This document shows positions 1 through 13,324 of a stretch of 64,000 nt of DNA, piece by piece. The translations under genes and the position numbers were made by a program. Every line of letters starts with the position of its first letter. Position 1 is the first letter of the stretch. The stretch comes from Todiramphus chloris collaris (taxonomy: Eukaryota > Chordata > Aves > Coraciiformes > Alcedinidae), in contig JANVCC010000021.1 of assembly GCA_025345505.1 (NCBI GenBank), positions 1,965,743 through 2,029,742 on the forward strand. The letters run 5' to 3'. The notes under the pieces were generated by a model. It was given only the letters and a program-made list of their open reading frames with translations, ran no database searches and was not told where the DNA came from.

Positions 1-46
<46 letters not shown>
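1..46. repeat. (GAAA)n tetranucleotide microsatellite
   Basis: About eleven uninterrupted copies of an AGAA/GAAA unit run from the left edge of the window. The repeat is cut by the window boundary, so its full length is unknown. All purine on the plus strand. Confidence 0.95.
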
Positions 47-47
<1 letters not shown>

Positions 48-2221
48 GGGTCCAATCTAAAAGCTCGTTTTTATTTTCTTACCTTGTCAGGGAGCTTTTC
101 ACCTGAAATTGAACACGAAACTAGCTTTTATTTCAGGGGGTATAAACCCATTTGGCTTTCTGCGGAGAAGGAAATCAAAGATTTCTGAAGGAATCCAAGT
201 AAAACTTTGCAAAAGATTACTTGGAAGAAAAAAAAACCAAACAACACTTCATTTTCATATTATTCCTCTGTGACTCTTCCCACATAGCTGAGCACACTCA
301 TATGAATCACCAGTTTACTCAGAAGAGTAAACACCCAGCTCACAGCACTGACTGCGAAAGCTGGGACAGCCGAAGCCACAGCCTTGCTTGGTGTAGACCA
401 CAGAGATGTCACTGAGCGTGTCAGGAAGCCCTTTCTCACTCGTGCACTGACACTGGGGGAAATCTGATGGGAAGTCACAAAGAAAAGAGAAAAAAAAAAA
501 AAAGCAAAAATGAAATACAAGTTTTCACACAGGCAGAACAAAATTCCCGTGCTATGAAGCAATCACCACGCATCTGCTCGGGCAAAAGCCGGAGTTTAAA
601 GCAAGCAGAAACAGTCCAGCACCAAGGAGGAGGCTGAGTAACTGAGCCCCCAAGAGCTGGGTATGTACTGCATGTGTTTGGGTGTGCATTCCAATTTAGC
701 AAACCAGCAACAACGCTTCTGCCGAGCAGTCAAAATCTTCAAGTGAGCACCAAAAAAAACCATGAGGTTCAAAAACACAGCCTGGGGAGGTTTTTTTTCT
801 GTCCTTCGTGTCATTTCCTTCTTCACGTTCGCAAGCTTTTCCCACCAGCTAGGCAGGGTTGACTCTCTTTCTTACACTGAAACGAGATATTCTGGTCTTT
901 TCTTTGATTCTAGTAGCTTTGTAAGGACTGAGCTCTATAATCTGGTGACCAGAGACTAAGAAATGGCAGGCTCTACTCAGAGCATCAGTAACTTCGCCAA
1001 AGGGCCAGAGAACAACAGAAGCAATAAATAGCCTCTTCTGACAGTGGACAAGAAGAAAAACCATAGCAACAGCAGGAGGAAAGTGAAGTGGAAGGGTAAA
1101 ATGCTGCTCTTATGAAACATGGTGTGAAACAGGTACTCTCCACTCTTTCTCCACTCTCTTTTTAGCAGCTCCTGAACAGAGACCCTTGTCCAGCCTCTCC
1201 AAGCTCCAGTGTGAAAGGAGTGACCTCTGAGGATCTCCGTGAGGTGGCTGTGCTACCTGTGGAATCTCAGTTCCATCTACCTTCCAATACAGCGTGGTCA
1301 TGTTCTATTTCCTGCTCATCTTCAGCATGCTTTGAAGTTCAGGAACTAGGTATATATGCTGGGATTGTAACAGGCTCGCTCTCTACTCGGAATTTCAGAG
1401 CTACTCTGCTGCTGAGAAGCACTCAGGAGGCTGGCTGGTTGAAGTGAAAGCTCAAAGCTTTCTTCTTTTAAGTTCGTGAGCACTATCTGTACTCACACCG
1501 AGTCTCCTTAGCCATAGTTCACCATATTGAGAGTACCTTGTCCCACGAGTGTTATCCTTCATAGTAGCCTGATGCGTGTCCTGCCCGTGACACCATCATT
1601 GCTCCCAAGGGGTTGCGTTCTCCCAGGTGCCCTTGATAAAAAAAAATTGCAAAACGAGCCTTGAAAATACCAAAAGAAAAGCTTCCCAGCACGACACAGC
1701 ACAGGCATGGTGCTTCTGTGATCTTCTCTCAGCCTTTCCTCTTGGTGTACTACACTCAACACTGCAGCCTTTGGAAGTACAGGGATACCATCCTTCCCAC
1801 GAGGAGAGGTTAGATAACGAGCTGCAGTCTTGCAGTGACTTAATCCCATTGCAACCACTGCTGTTAGAAATGTTAACCCTGTCTGAGAGGACCAGGTAGA
1901 GGGAAATGAGGTTGGTCATGGAGTTAAGCCTGGCTTTTGCACTAACAAGTTCATTTTCTCCCTCTTCTCTCTGCTGCAGCCTCCTTCCATAAAGGACTGG
2001 TCCAGCTGGGCAGACCTTTCTGGGCAGGCTTTCTTCTCTCCTACAAAGTGAGGTTCTGTGGTTGACATCCAAGCTGCTTTTTCTCCCCTTAAACTATGGG
2101 GCCAATGTGCACAGAATGCACTAAAGGAATGACAAACGCTCCCCATTTTCTTCTTGACTTAACTTCAGAAGAAACAGCAGGTCCAAGGAGATGCACTGGT
2201 ATCAGCTTCTAAGACCGGATA
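47..2221. other. Unique intergenic sequence, no gene seen
   Basis: The stretch holds only short open frames without splice-site support or recognisable protein similarity, plus short A-runs (around 488-503). Nothing resembling CR1, an LTR or an RNA gene was recognised here. Confidence 0.5.
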
Positions 2222-2271
2222 ATGGGAAGGGAAGGGAAGGGAAGGGAAGGGAAGGGAAGGGAAGGGAAGGA
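2222..2271. repeat. (GGGAA)n pentanucleotide repeat
   Basis: About ten near-perfect tandem copies of a GGGAA unit, all purine on the plus strand. It explains the Gly-Lys/Arg-Glu-rich open frame that crosses it, which is not a gene. Confidence 0.95.
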
Positions 2272-4377
2272 AAGGTCTCATTAAAAGTCATTCTGTTTGA
2301 ATTTGGCAGGTACAGGAAAGTATTACTGGTCTCTCTCCCACTATTAAAAATCTACTTTATATCTTCAAATTCTCCCCAGTAAACAAGCAGGGTAGACTCT
2401 TTCTTTAAAATGAAATAACAGATAGTCAGGCATTTGATTTGATTCTAGCAACTTCTGAGAAGACCAAACACTTTTTAATAAAAAATACCTGGGATAGGCA
2501 GGCTCCTGTTTTCCTTAGGCCAGGAGGATGGCATCATTTCACCAAAGGACCAGAAAAAAAAAAAAGCAGAAACATCAAGCAGTCCCCTCTGATGATGTTT
2601 TTGTGTCTTGCTTCTGCTGCCTCCAAGCAGTTCTGGTGGATTCAACTTCCAGCACTCACGAGCAGATGGCACTTAGGTGGGGGAACATTCCTGTTGTAAC
2701 AGCCTGTGTGCTTTTCAGCAGCTTTTCATAGTGTGTGATGCAGCGTGACACAGAGCTGCATGGGGAAAAAGGCTACCAAGCTAAAGGCAAAAGCATATGT
2801 ACAAGTGTGAGTTGGGGCTATCTGTACGTAACAAAACAACGTGGGGATGCTCTCCTTTCTCTTCCTCCATTACCACTCAGGTGTCCATGCTCAGCCATAT
2901 ATGATATGTCTGGATGTTCTCATGGCTTTCCAACTCTGGAGGTATCTCCAGTATCACACCTATATATGATTAATACATACCCTTACCACAGTTGGGACAG
3001 GACTGATAAAACAAGTGATAGATATTCTTAATAAGAGTATCTTCTTGAAAGTCCTTTCACACTCAGGTAATGAAATATAAACTCACAGTAGCTAGAAATC
3101 TAGATGGAAAGAGATTTGCCTCTTATTAGTAGTGAGTGATCACTTCTGCAAGGAAATAGAAAAAAAATCAATATATAGGACAATTACATTACAAGTTCAC
3201 TATTAATGTGATAGAGATGAAAAAATCAGTCTCTTACTTATATCATACTTATTGTGGATGAGGCCACAACTTCACCCTAAGCAAGGCAATTCCCCTGTCT
3301 TTGACTAGAGCTATTTCCAGGATAAGTCCTTTTTAAAAATGCTTACCTTTCGCTGACAGGAGAAAGATGGTTTGTATTTAAATAACAATCTCTCATCAGC
3401 AAAACAATGAGAAGGAATTGAAATGTATTTGCTCAGTGCAACACTGTAAAATAAATGCATGAAAAAAAATTATTATTTTTTTAAATGGAACAATTTGGTA
3501 AAAATTAGGTTAAGTTTTCCTTCAGGAAATCCCATGTAGTTCAAATTGAGAGTGAGATAGCACATGTGTATAACATCTATCGGTCCAAGACTGGAGAGTC
3601 CTGTAGCTCTTACCCTTGGTGATGGGAATAAAGGTCAATTTTGGCTAGTATATAACTAAAATATCTCTCTCAAAATACTCTCTCTTTCCCTTTTTCACCT
3701 TGAAATTCAGTAAGAGGAGTTAGCTTCATGTGTTTATTCCTGTTTGGATGTATAACTCACCGCAGGCTCCATGATTTCTTACCAGTTTTACAATTAGTGT
3801 AAGTAGTATGTCTCTTTTAATGACTGCATGGCTGGTTTTACTGTGGCTTTCAAGAAATATTGCTTCTATGACTAACAAAAGATGTTGTTTCTTTTAAAAT
3901 ATATAAAAATCATTTAAGAGCTTTTAAAAATATATTGGCATTGCAATACTTAAAGCCTGGTGTCTCCCTGAAGATGTACTTTTAACATCAGACCTCATGT
4001 TAACCAACATATTAAACATGTTTTTTAAAACACACTTTTCTCCTTATTTAGACAATCCTGAAGAAAAATTGTAACACTAAAGCAACAAATTGTACTCAGA
4101 AATTCAGCGATCTTATAATTTGTAATTGGTTCTGGAGTCACACTCCCATGAGCTCCAGTTCTTCAAATGTGGGAACGAAGCTAACCAAGAAACAGCTCTT
4201 TTGTTTTAACTCCAGTGAAAACATGAGGGTGAGGAGTGTGACTAATGAAAGTATGTATTGCTAGCTCCTTCCATGCTAAGATGATGTGTTAGTACAGGTA
4301 TAAACCAGAGGGTACCTATGGGATTGCAACGGCAAGGCAACAGCAACTGTTCTACTCGTGCTTTGTTATCCTAAATT
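2272..4377. other. A/T-rich unique sequence, no gene seen
   Basis: From about 3,040 onwards the DNA is A/T-rich and closed in all frames, typical of old avian intergenic sequence. No splice-site pair, RNA gene or mobile element could be supported. Confidence 0.5.
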
Positions 4378-5046
4378 ATCACAGAATCACAGAGTGGTAG
4401 GGGTTGGAAGGGACCTCTGGAGGTCATCGAGTCCAACCCCCCTGCCAGAGCAGGATGACCTAGAGCAGGTCACACAGGAACAGATCCAGGGGGGGTTGGA
4501 AAGTCTCCAGAGAAGGAGACTCCACAGCCTCTCTGGGCAGCCTGGGCCAGGCTCTGGCACCCTCACCGTGAAAAAGTTTCTCCTCATGTTTCCATGGAAC
4601 CTCCTCTGTTCCAGCTTGCACCCATTGCCCCTTGTCCTATCACTGGACATCACTGAGCAGAGCCTGGCTCCATCCTCCTGACACCTTCCCTTTACATATT
4701 CATAAATATTAATGAGGTCACCCCTCAGTCTCCTGTCCTTCAAGCTCAAGAGCCCCAGTTCCCTCAGCCTTTCCTCAGCAGGGAGATGTTCTACTCCCTT
4801 AATCATCTCTGTGGCTCTGAGCTGGACTCTTTCCAGCAGTCCCCTGTCCTTCTTGAACTGAGGGGCTCAGAACAGGACATGACATTTCAGATGAGGTCTC
4901 CCCAGGGCAGAGTAGAAGGGGAGAAGAACCTCTCTCAAACTACTAACCACACGCCTTCTAATACACTCCAGATGCCCATTGGCATTCTTGGCCACAAGGG
5001 CACATTGCTGGCTCATGGTCATCCTTCTACCCACCAGGACCCCCGT
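4378..5046 (-). mobile_element. CR1 retrotransposon, 5'-truncated
   Basis: The plus strand begins with the reversed CR1 3' end (CAGAATCACAGAGTGG, then GGTTGGAAGGGACCT) and runs back into the end of ORF2. Minus-strand translation gives fragments of the CR1 ORF2 C-terminus, including [20 protein letters not shown] and a region ending in [20 protein letters not shown]. Frames are broken between 4,700 and 5,050, so the copy is dead. Similarity fades after about 5,046. Confidence 0.92.
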
Positions 5047-5749
5047 TATAATAATTTCAGAGTGACAAGCTCCCAGGAAGCAGCACAGCTTTTTCAGGCG
5101 AGGGCTAAATTCCTTTTTCCACTTTAAAAGTCTAGTCATTTAGCATAACACCAACTGGATTGCACTGGTGTGTATAACACAAGAACTGTCTTTGCCATCA
5201 ATTAAAAGAAGATGAAGAAGGATATTGCTCTTAAAAACTAGAGTGGAAATGTTTACTCTCTCTCTTGACTTCTTGGAGCTGTGGATCACTTATTTAAGCT
5301 TAAGGATAATAGCTTCAGATTTAGTTTTGCAAGCTCCTAGAATAGTTGTTATTTAAGATGCATATAACATGTTCTGAAAATTGCTTGGTTTTAATTGAAA
5401 GGAAAAATTATAGCAGGGCTGTAGAACAAGTCATCCTGAAAAGCCATATCCCTGAAGTTTTGGTCCACTGAACCAAGATGACTCGGTTATATTCCCAAAC
5501 TTTTTTTCCTCATCCCTTAAAGAAAACATTTCTTATAATTATCAAGTTATTTGAAAACATTTATGTTCTTTTAGGAAAACAAAAGTCATTTTCACGTATT
5601 TTATTGCACACTAATTGAGCTAATAGAAGTAATGAAATCACAGAATCACCAGAAATGGTTGCATTCAAGCAGGTAGGACCCACTGTGAGGTGTCACAAAT
5701 GCTGCTGGGGTGGAGCTGGACCCACAAGAAGGGACAGAACTTGAATACT
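5047..5749. other. Sequence between two CR1 copies, no gene seen
   Basis: A/T-rich sequence. A short CACAGAATCACC string near 5,638 resembles a CR1 terminal repeat but no CR1 body follows, so it is not called. Confidence 0.45.
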
Positions 5750-6297
5750 CATAGAATCATACAATAATTTTGGCTGGAAGAGACCTTCAAGACCATCAAC
5801 TCCAACCTTACTCCCAGCTCTATCAAAACCCACTAAACCATGTCCCTAAGCACAACACCCAACCGCCTCTTCAACACCTCCAGGGATGGGGACTCCACCA
5901 CCTCCCTGGGCAGCCCATTCCAGTGCCTGACAACCCTTTCTGGAAAGAAATGCTTCCTGAGATCCAGCCTGAACCTCCCCTGGGTCAGCTTCAGGCCATT
6001 GCCTCTTGTTCTGTCCCTTGTCCCCAGGGAGAACAGCCCAACTCCCACCTCGCTACAGCTTCCCTTCAGGTAGCTGTAGAGGGCAATAAGGTCTCCCCTC
6101 AGCCTTCTCTTCTCAAGGCTGAACAGCCCCAGCTCCCTCAGCCTCTCCTCATAAGAGACATGCTCCAAACCCTTTCCTAGCTTTGTAGCCACCTCTGGAC
6201 CCTCTCCAGCTCCTCAACGTCCTTCTTGTAGAGAGGGGCCCAAAACTGGACACAGTATTTGAGGTGCAACCTCTCCAAAGCTGAGTACAGAGGAAGG
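5750..6297 (-). mobile_element. CR1 retrotransposon of a second subfamily, 5'-truncated
   Basis: The 3' end reads ATAGAATCATACAATAATTT and then TGGCTGGAAGAGACCTTCAA, a 3'-UTR variant distinct from the copy at 4.4 kb and shared with the fragment at 27.55 kb. Minus-strand reading from 6,192 to 5,833 stays open for 119 residues of ORF2 C-terminus ([40 protein letters not shown]). It is one of the better preserved ORF2 tails here. 5' truncation lies near 6,297. Confidence 0.92.
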
Positions 6298-9200
6298 CTG
6301 GAGGAGGAAAATGAGAAATAGCTGCTTGCTGCTGCCTCTGTTTACTGATAGTCACGGCCCCGTGACTCCCGAGGAGCTACTGCAAGGCAGGTCAGGGCAG
6401 TTGTCAATCCTCAAGGAAGACTCCAGCACGCTTGGGTGAATTCCTGGGGACAGATGGCACAGTGTTGCAGCCCTGAGCAGCAGCCCTGAAGGCCCTGAAG
6501 ACATGAGAATTTGCAGGGCTGGGGTTTCATGGCTGCTGGTTTAAAGCCTGAGGGTATTTCTGCTCTCAGCTCAGTTCCTGGCCTCTGTGCATCTTCCACA
6601 CCGGATAAATATTTGTTCGCTCCCAGCTCCTGACAGCAGGCTCCAGGAACAGTTGTGTCTGGGCAGTTTGGTCACACCAGCTTTGCATCTGCCCAGCCAC
6701 TACCACCCTCCAGCACGACCCCAGCCTGCTCTTGACCTTCACATGCTCCTGCAGACTTCAGTGCCACAGCCCTGGGCATAGAACTTGCATCCTCAATTTC
6801 CTGACATTAAAGAATTGCTGCAGCAGGTTAGAGCAGAGCCTTCAGATCAGTTTGAAAGCTGGAAGCTCAGGAAGTCACACATCATCATCATCATCATCAT
6901 CACAACAGCAATAACAGTAATAGTAACAACACCGACAGTCGCGGAGCAAGAAGGCAGCACAGGGATGCCCAACTGAGATATGGGGCTGCCTCCAGCCTGC
7001 CCTAGAGGCAGACAGCCCTGAGCCTGTCCTGCTGTAGGACCACCCTATCCCGGAGGAGCCAGGGCACATTGAATCACTCAGCAGTCACCTACTAGTTTGT
7101 GCTAGTAAAAAAGGACAGGCCAGGGGCTTTGCTCTGACACTGAGGATGAAGGGCAGAGCCCAGCTCTGCCCCTCCGTGGCAAACTCCTCTCCTCTCAAAC
7201 ACAGGGTGGTCGTATCCAAATGTCTGGAAGCGTTCTCAGCTTATGCTGCTGTCCTCCCGGTGCCTGGTGTCCACAGATGGTATTGGTGCTGGCCAAAACC
7301 ATGTCCACAGCTGGGCTAACCCAGCCAAGCCTTGTGAGAAACCCCAGAACGGTGCTCAAACCTGTGCCCCAGCCCTTACGAGCGTGGATGTATCTCAGAT
7401 GCCCAGCTAACGGGGACCCCCTGCAGTGCCCCCTTGCCCAATCCATGCCAGAGAGCCTTGGACTCTTGTCTCACTTTGTAAGAGTATAAAACTCAAAAGT
7501 TGCCAGAAAGGACCACCGACCAGAAGCCTGAGCTTATGAACTGGTGGAAAACCAGGCATATTTCCACTGGAGCTAGGCTTTCCAACAGATTAATTGTCCA
7601 GGAATTGCAAGAGCTTGGCATTGCTAAAATATACATCCAGAATAGCCAGGCATTGTCTATACCTCTCCATAGAGGTGTATGTTGCCCTGGAGGGAATGCA
7701 ACAGGAAAGGAAATAACCCGATGGTTTTGTAGGAAGAAAAATGGATTGACCTTGAAGGTCTGGAGAAGTAAGGGAAACAGTGAAGAAAGTTCTCCAGCTA
7801 TCTTGAATCAACAACCATAAATTGTTAGAACAAAGTGCTGCGGCACTGCGCTTGATGTAAGATCTGGCAGCCTGTTGCCATATCAACACAGCGCAGGAGG
7901 CTCGGAGGGAACAGCTTGAGCCATGAGCACAGAAGAAAAGCTGAATGTGCTGTGTGTGAAAAGTACCACAAATGACAGCTCCAGAAGCCGAAGGGCTTTG
8001 TGCCTCTTTCCCAGAACCTGCTGTTAGCAATGGTGGGACACATTTCACCCAACCCACTCTATGCTGATGAATGAATTGGAGGCCATATACTGTGATGTCT
8101 CAAACCTAACAGCAGTGAGGTTAACAGATGTCAGAGAAAAAGGTCAGAGAGGAAAGGTGATCCCTGAGGGTCTTTCCAGATGCTCATCCCAGGCACATAG
8201 CAATAATGGAGCTGAACCCGAATTTTCCAAGAGCTGTGACGTTCATCCCAAGCCCCACAAATGGCAAACTGCTCTTACACACATTACCCTACAAGACATT
8301 ATTCATCTTGTCCTGAAGTAATGTCCAAAAAGCCAGGGCAGGAATGAGGTTTCCATGCCCATGCAGGTCTCAGTCATTTTTTTACTGTTAGCAGGATTTT
8401 CTGATGTCTTCAATATGAGCCCACGATGACCGACCTTTTGAGATGTAAACTACAATACCCACTTGAAATGCACACTTGGAATGAAAACGAAATAACAAAG
8501 TGTTTTTAAAAGAAAACAGAAAAGCTTCTAACATAAATAATCTGACATCCATGAGGTAGGAGGGGTTTTAGTCCATCCACCCTACTACTATAAACCCCAG
8601 GTGTTTGGGTATTTTCCATATCCTTCCTCCAGGGCAAAACTGTCACAAGCTGGGACACCAGTAGCTGTTGTGTCCTGTAAAAAATATTCTCAGAAACATG
8701 CTTCACTGGAAAATGCCTGGCCAGCTGAAGGGAAGAAAATGGACCATCGCCACCCTTTGTCCAGTCACTCTAAGCTCCGCCATTAGCACCTTGATCGTAA
8801 AAGCCCAAATGTGCTACATTTTTCTTTTCCCACTCTTCCATCATATGGATGACATCCATCAACAATACACAGAGAAATGATTTTTCAAATGATGTGGTGT
8901 ATATTCACCCCGTTATAACCCCAGTATTACTGACACTGAATCATTGCTGCACAAACAAGAACCCACAGGAAGGAGCAGGAGATCAAATAGTCCCAGCATC
9001 CAATGGCTTCTAAAATTCCTAAAGTTGGAGTCACGTTAATTGCCAGAGGAGCAAAACTGGAATGTCCAGAAGATGCCTGCTGGACTTGATACACTCTTTG
9101 AGTATTTAACATCAGCTTAACATAATATGTGAGAAAAAGCTATTATTTAAATAGTGGTTAAACATTTTATCCGGTCTTAAGAATTAACTCCAGAAGTAAC

Positions 9201-9762
9201 CACCAAAGCCTACCTCTTCTGTTGAAAGTTGGCATGTTTTGACTGCCAGAACCATCCAGCTACTGGTTAAGGTGGAGCAGAGCATTTGCAATTTCTAACA
9301 TGGCCCTGGGGGGGCAACAGAGTGGGGGAACCAAGTTTTGTGTTGGAAGAAAGCAGGTTTACCATGTAGAAAATAGATCTTCTCCAAGAAAAGGTGGTTA
9401 CTTAATTATAGAGCTTTTAATAGAGCCACTTTATCTTTAATACACAAAGTATGTGCACATAATTCCAGCATTTGGAATATCAGATACCTGCGCTGCGCAA
9501 AAACAGTGTTCTCAACTGCTTAATTAAACCACATCTCATGCGTGCATGGTTTGTCTGCTCTCCAGTGCATTCACCTACTCCCTGAAAACTCAGATCAACA
9601 CTCACAGGAGACAGGACCAAATTTCTCCAGGTCTTTCACAGAGCAAAAATTCCAAACCACCTGTATTTTCATCAGCTGATATGTATCCATAAATACGCAG
9701 TCATCTCTCCAGTGCTAAATGAAGCCTCTAAGAGGTTTCTGTCAAATTTGGTGAGCTCCACA
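6298..9762. other. Intergenic sequence with no supported gene
   Basis: Moderate-GC sequence to about 8.1 kb, then A/T-rich. Several open frames of 60-155 codons occur (for example 7,500-7,820 plus and 7,590-8,057 minus). They overlap on opposite strands, lack splice signals and resemble no family I know. The only repeat noticed is the short (ATC)n run at 6,880-6,902. Confidence 0.45.
6880..6902. repeat. (ATC)n trinucleotide microsatellite
   Basis: About seven ATC units in a row. They give the poly-Ile and poly-Asp runs in overlapping frames, which are artefacts. Confidence 0.9.
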
Positions 9763-9828
9763 TTGAGTCACTTAACCACTCCTCTGTCCATAACCACATC
9801 TCTAAAGTAGGGATAGTAAGAAAATGTT
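9763..9828 (+). mobile_element. Relic of tRNA-derived SINE (MIR/CORE-SINE-like), 3' portion
   Basis: GAGTCACTTAACC, then a CTCTGTCC stretch, then ATCTCTAAAGTAGGGATAG follow the order and spacing of the conserved 3' part of MIR-type amniote SINEs (AAGTCACTTAACCTCT ... TGTAAAATGGGGATA). Very diverged; family assignment is by recollection of that consensus. Confidence 0.45.
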
Positions 9829-9912
9829 TTCTCTGTATAAAGCAGAACACCTTGGAGCTATGACAAAACAGAGCGTTATGTTCATCCATGACTGAAGTTC
9901 CCATTCACCAGC

Positions 9913-9972
9913 ACAGGGAGGCTGAGGCACAGACATTCAGTGAGTTACCAGGACTTACATGGAGCTACAGTT
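9913..9972 (-). mobile_element. Relic of MIR-like SINE, opposite orientation
   Basis: GGGAGGCTGAGGCACAGA followed by a TCAGTGAGTTACC stretch is the reverse complement of the same SINE 3' region (AGTCACT ... TGTGCCTCAG). It lies 85 bp from the plus-strand relic at 9,763, so the two form a diverged inverted pair. Confidence 0.45.
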
Positions 9973-12900
9973 CCTAACCAGTGATGTGGGCTTCAGAGGT
10001 GAGGAATGAGGGTATTACACCTGACCCAGTACCCAGTGCCCAAGCTAGCAGACCCACCAGTCCAGTGCAGGCTGCACAGTGCCGTGTTGGACTCAGGACA
10101 TCGTTATGGACACTGAGCATCACTGCTCCAGTGGAAAGCTGTAGGTCCATGTGTCAGAAGACCTTAAGTCTAAGGGGGTTATTTTGGTAATTATTATTTA
10201 TTTACCCCACCGAAAAAAAAAAAAAAACAACAAACACAGGAATTTCAAGAAGTTATTATCTGATGGCAAGTTTTCAGCAGATAGATTTTTTTTGTTTCTC
10301 TTCACTCAAATTCTTCTTTCTTTTGACACCAGAGCAAGGGACGAGGTGTGTTATGTTATTTTGGATCTACACATGGCCAAAAGGCAGATGTATTTTGACC
10401 AGCCACCTGCCACCTACAAGCCTGGCTAATAGTCCATTTCTCGCCTGTATTATTTTGGGATTTACAACCATCAAACCACAGACTAATTGACAAACAGACT
10501 TTTCACATGGAAGTCAGATTAAAAAGTATTTCACAAAGCTCTGGGTAGCCTAAAACTCCAAAAAGAGCTTGGGGTTGTCATGCTAAATATTCAGGTCAGC
10601 CAGGGTCAATCACAGCCCAAAATTAGGAAGAAGAACAGCAGTTTCAGAAATTAGCAAGCAAAGAGCTGCCTCCAACATGCAAAATGAAAGACCAACTAGA
10701 CACACACTGCCTGATCCTTACCCCAAAAAGTATTTGAATCCCTCACTCTGGTCAGTATTCCCAGACAAGATATTTCTGCCGGAATTATGTATATCAGCCT
10801 CTTCCCATGAAAAAACAGGGAGGACAAAGAACTTTTCTTATTCCTGTTTCACAAATAGTCTTGTGGTCTTTCTCCTAACCTATTTAGTTTTGAGTCTTTC
10901 TCTTATTGACATACCACTTAACACAAAGAATGAAATCTTTATCAGAAGAAAGGTTCAAAACTGGTTCGCATAGACCTGAGCTTCATACTGCAAACCAAAG
11001 GCAGAGGTAGACTCACTTCCCTTCGCCTATCTCCTTCTCTCCCTTCCTCCCTCATCTGGGACCACAACCAAGGGAGAATGTAACCTGCAATAAACTGCTG
11101 GGTCTCACCAAAAGAATCAGTAAGCATGAGGGTTTTGAAAGAAGCAAATGAAGCAGAGCACGATTTTTATACCAGAGAAATGCCCTGACTGTTCAGGAGT
11201 GCACGAGGGTACTTGGGTAGGTTCCTTCTTACCCTTTCACAGATCCCCTGTATTGCAGGGAGACCCGGAGGCAGGAGTGACTTGGTTTGTAGGAGCTATG
11301 ATCTATTCTGAGACTCTCCCAGGGCTAGGAAAGGATTGGGAGCCCAATGTGCTCAGCAGGCACCCCATGCTTGTACCTAATCCCAAAGTAGCTCCAGGCA
11401 ATCCCAGGTTGTTTTGGGCAGGTGCAGAAAAGCCTGGACCTGTTCTGCCCCACTATGGGAGCTGGCTCGGAGATGCCGGATCACTGCATTAACCTGGAGT
11501 TGAACCCAAGCTCTGCTCCAAAAATACTTGGCTTTGCTCTGTACTAACACAGGTTTACAGCTTCCAGAGCTAAGCCGGTAAATCCATACGGAGAAGGACA
11601 CTTGACACTTGATTGACAAACTCGGGTCTCCAGTGGCTTGGGAATGTCTTTGCTGTCTTCTGTCTCGCACCGTAGGTGCCTCGAAACTGAGGTGAGGTTT
11701 TGAGCAATGCCTGGGTTGTGAAGGGAGCCCCAGAAAATCACCTGCTGAGTCAGAGCTGTGCAGCCCAACTGGCATTTCGCAGGGGTCGGTGTAGGGAGGG
11801 GACACTTTAAGGCAAGTCAAAGAGGGCAGCTGTTTTCATCTTGTTACTGCTCAACTGTGGGACTGCTGAGCCTTTTCTGTAACATGATCTGAGCAGAGGC
11901 CAGGACCCACCAAGATTAATATAGTTTATTTCTTGGCTTTTCTGAACCACAGCTTAATGAAATAAATTGCGATGGATTGGGCGAACTTGGCCAAGCCCAT
12001 CATCACCAGGGGAAGAGGAGCATGCACCAGGAGGAGAGGCTGCAGGCTTTTGCTGCCAAGGGTTTTGTTACATCACTCCTGATTTACGGAGGTCGGACTC
12101 GGTAGGTGTCTGACGCTGCAGCTCCATCTCTTGGCAAATATCAGGTAAGAAACGTGCTGCAAAGGCTCTTCGTACTTCGTGCAGAGATGCGTGATAAATA
12201 CTCTTTGGTGCAAAATACACTTCATTTCCTTAGCAATAAGAGGGACATAACTCTCGCCCTAAATAGAAGAGGGAATTCTCTCATGTGCTTTCTTCGGTGT
12301 TTATGTTATCAGCTGTTGCCCTGGAAACAGAGTCCCCGAGTCAGAACCTGACAATTCAGAGAAAAGAAACTGGGGCTTGAGTTTTGTGGTTTTTCTCACA
12401 AATGTTTTAAAAACACAGGAATGCATTTTTTAATCCATTAATATTTTTCTGGCGATGAGAATCGCTTCAGCCATTCCTGGATAAGCAATTTTATGTTTAC
12501 AAAGCAAGTTTGGAGTCTTCTTTTCTGATCAGCCAGCTCGCCCCTGTGGTGGCTGATGCAATCATGAAATGCACAGCCACGCTGTTCTCCTTGTTTGTAG
12601 GTCAGTATGTCTAATGAAAAAGAAACCCCCACAAAGGATCCACCAATTATTATTATTATTTGCTGCAGCGTGGCCTTCTGCAGCCTGTATGATGGATAAG
12701 CTGATTGGCACCTGTACTTCTGAGGGAACCTGAGTGATTTATCCCAGTCGATGAAGTGCTTTTGCCATAAGCACAGGCCAGTCAAGCCAAAGCTTTCCAG
12801 ACCCGTTAATAAATCGTGGTAATGCCTTGATCTGACCTGGATTTTAAAGTATTTAAGTGGACAATACAAAAAAGTACAAGATAACTCAAGATATCTTGTA

Positions 12901-13324
12901 ACAAGTACAGATAAGGTCAGGCTCTAGGGATGGAGAGGAATAAAAAGCAGATACAGAATAGTCTGGGGCACTCAAGAGATCAAAAGATGTTTTGCTGAGA
13001 AAGTTTGGAAAGGGATAAAGAAACAGGAGAGTTGAAATGGTGGAAGGCAAAAACTTTTAAGTAAACCAAGAGATGAGATAGGAGTAAAGCAAGATGCTAT
13101 CACAGATGAATGCAGCATTCTCAAACAGAAGATGGTTCACTCTCAGAGGAAGAAGATGAACTACGTCATCGGGCTTCTAAATTTAACTGTCGAGAGTCGG
13201 AAAAACAATTGGGTGTCACTGTAGGCACTTTGTTGGAGATGTCTTGCAGTGATAAAAAAAAAAGGAAGGAAAAGGAATGGAACAGAGAAGTGATACTGAA
13301 AATACTTTTTATTAGCCCAGCTTA
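9973..13324. other. Intergenic sequence with no supported gene
   Basis: Short open frames only. A good isolated splice-donor string (ATATCAGGTAAGAAA) lies near 12,140 with no matching acceptor at a reasonable distance that yields an open exon. Small (ATT)n run near 12,647-12,661. Confidence 0.45.

Noticed and set aside
5634..5650. CR1-like terminal string CACAGAATCACC
   Set aside because: No CR1 body follows, so the match is too short to call.
6875..7069. Poly-Asp / poly-Ile short frames near 6.9 kb
   Set aside because: They come from the (ATC)n microsatellite.
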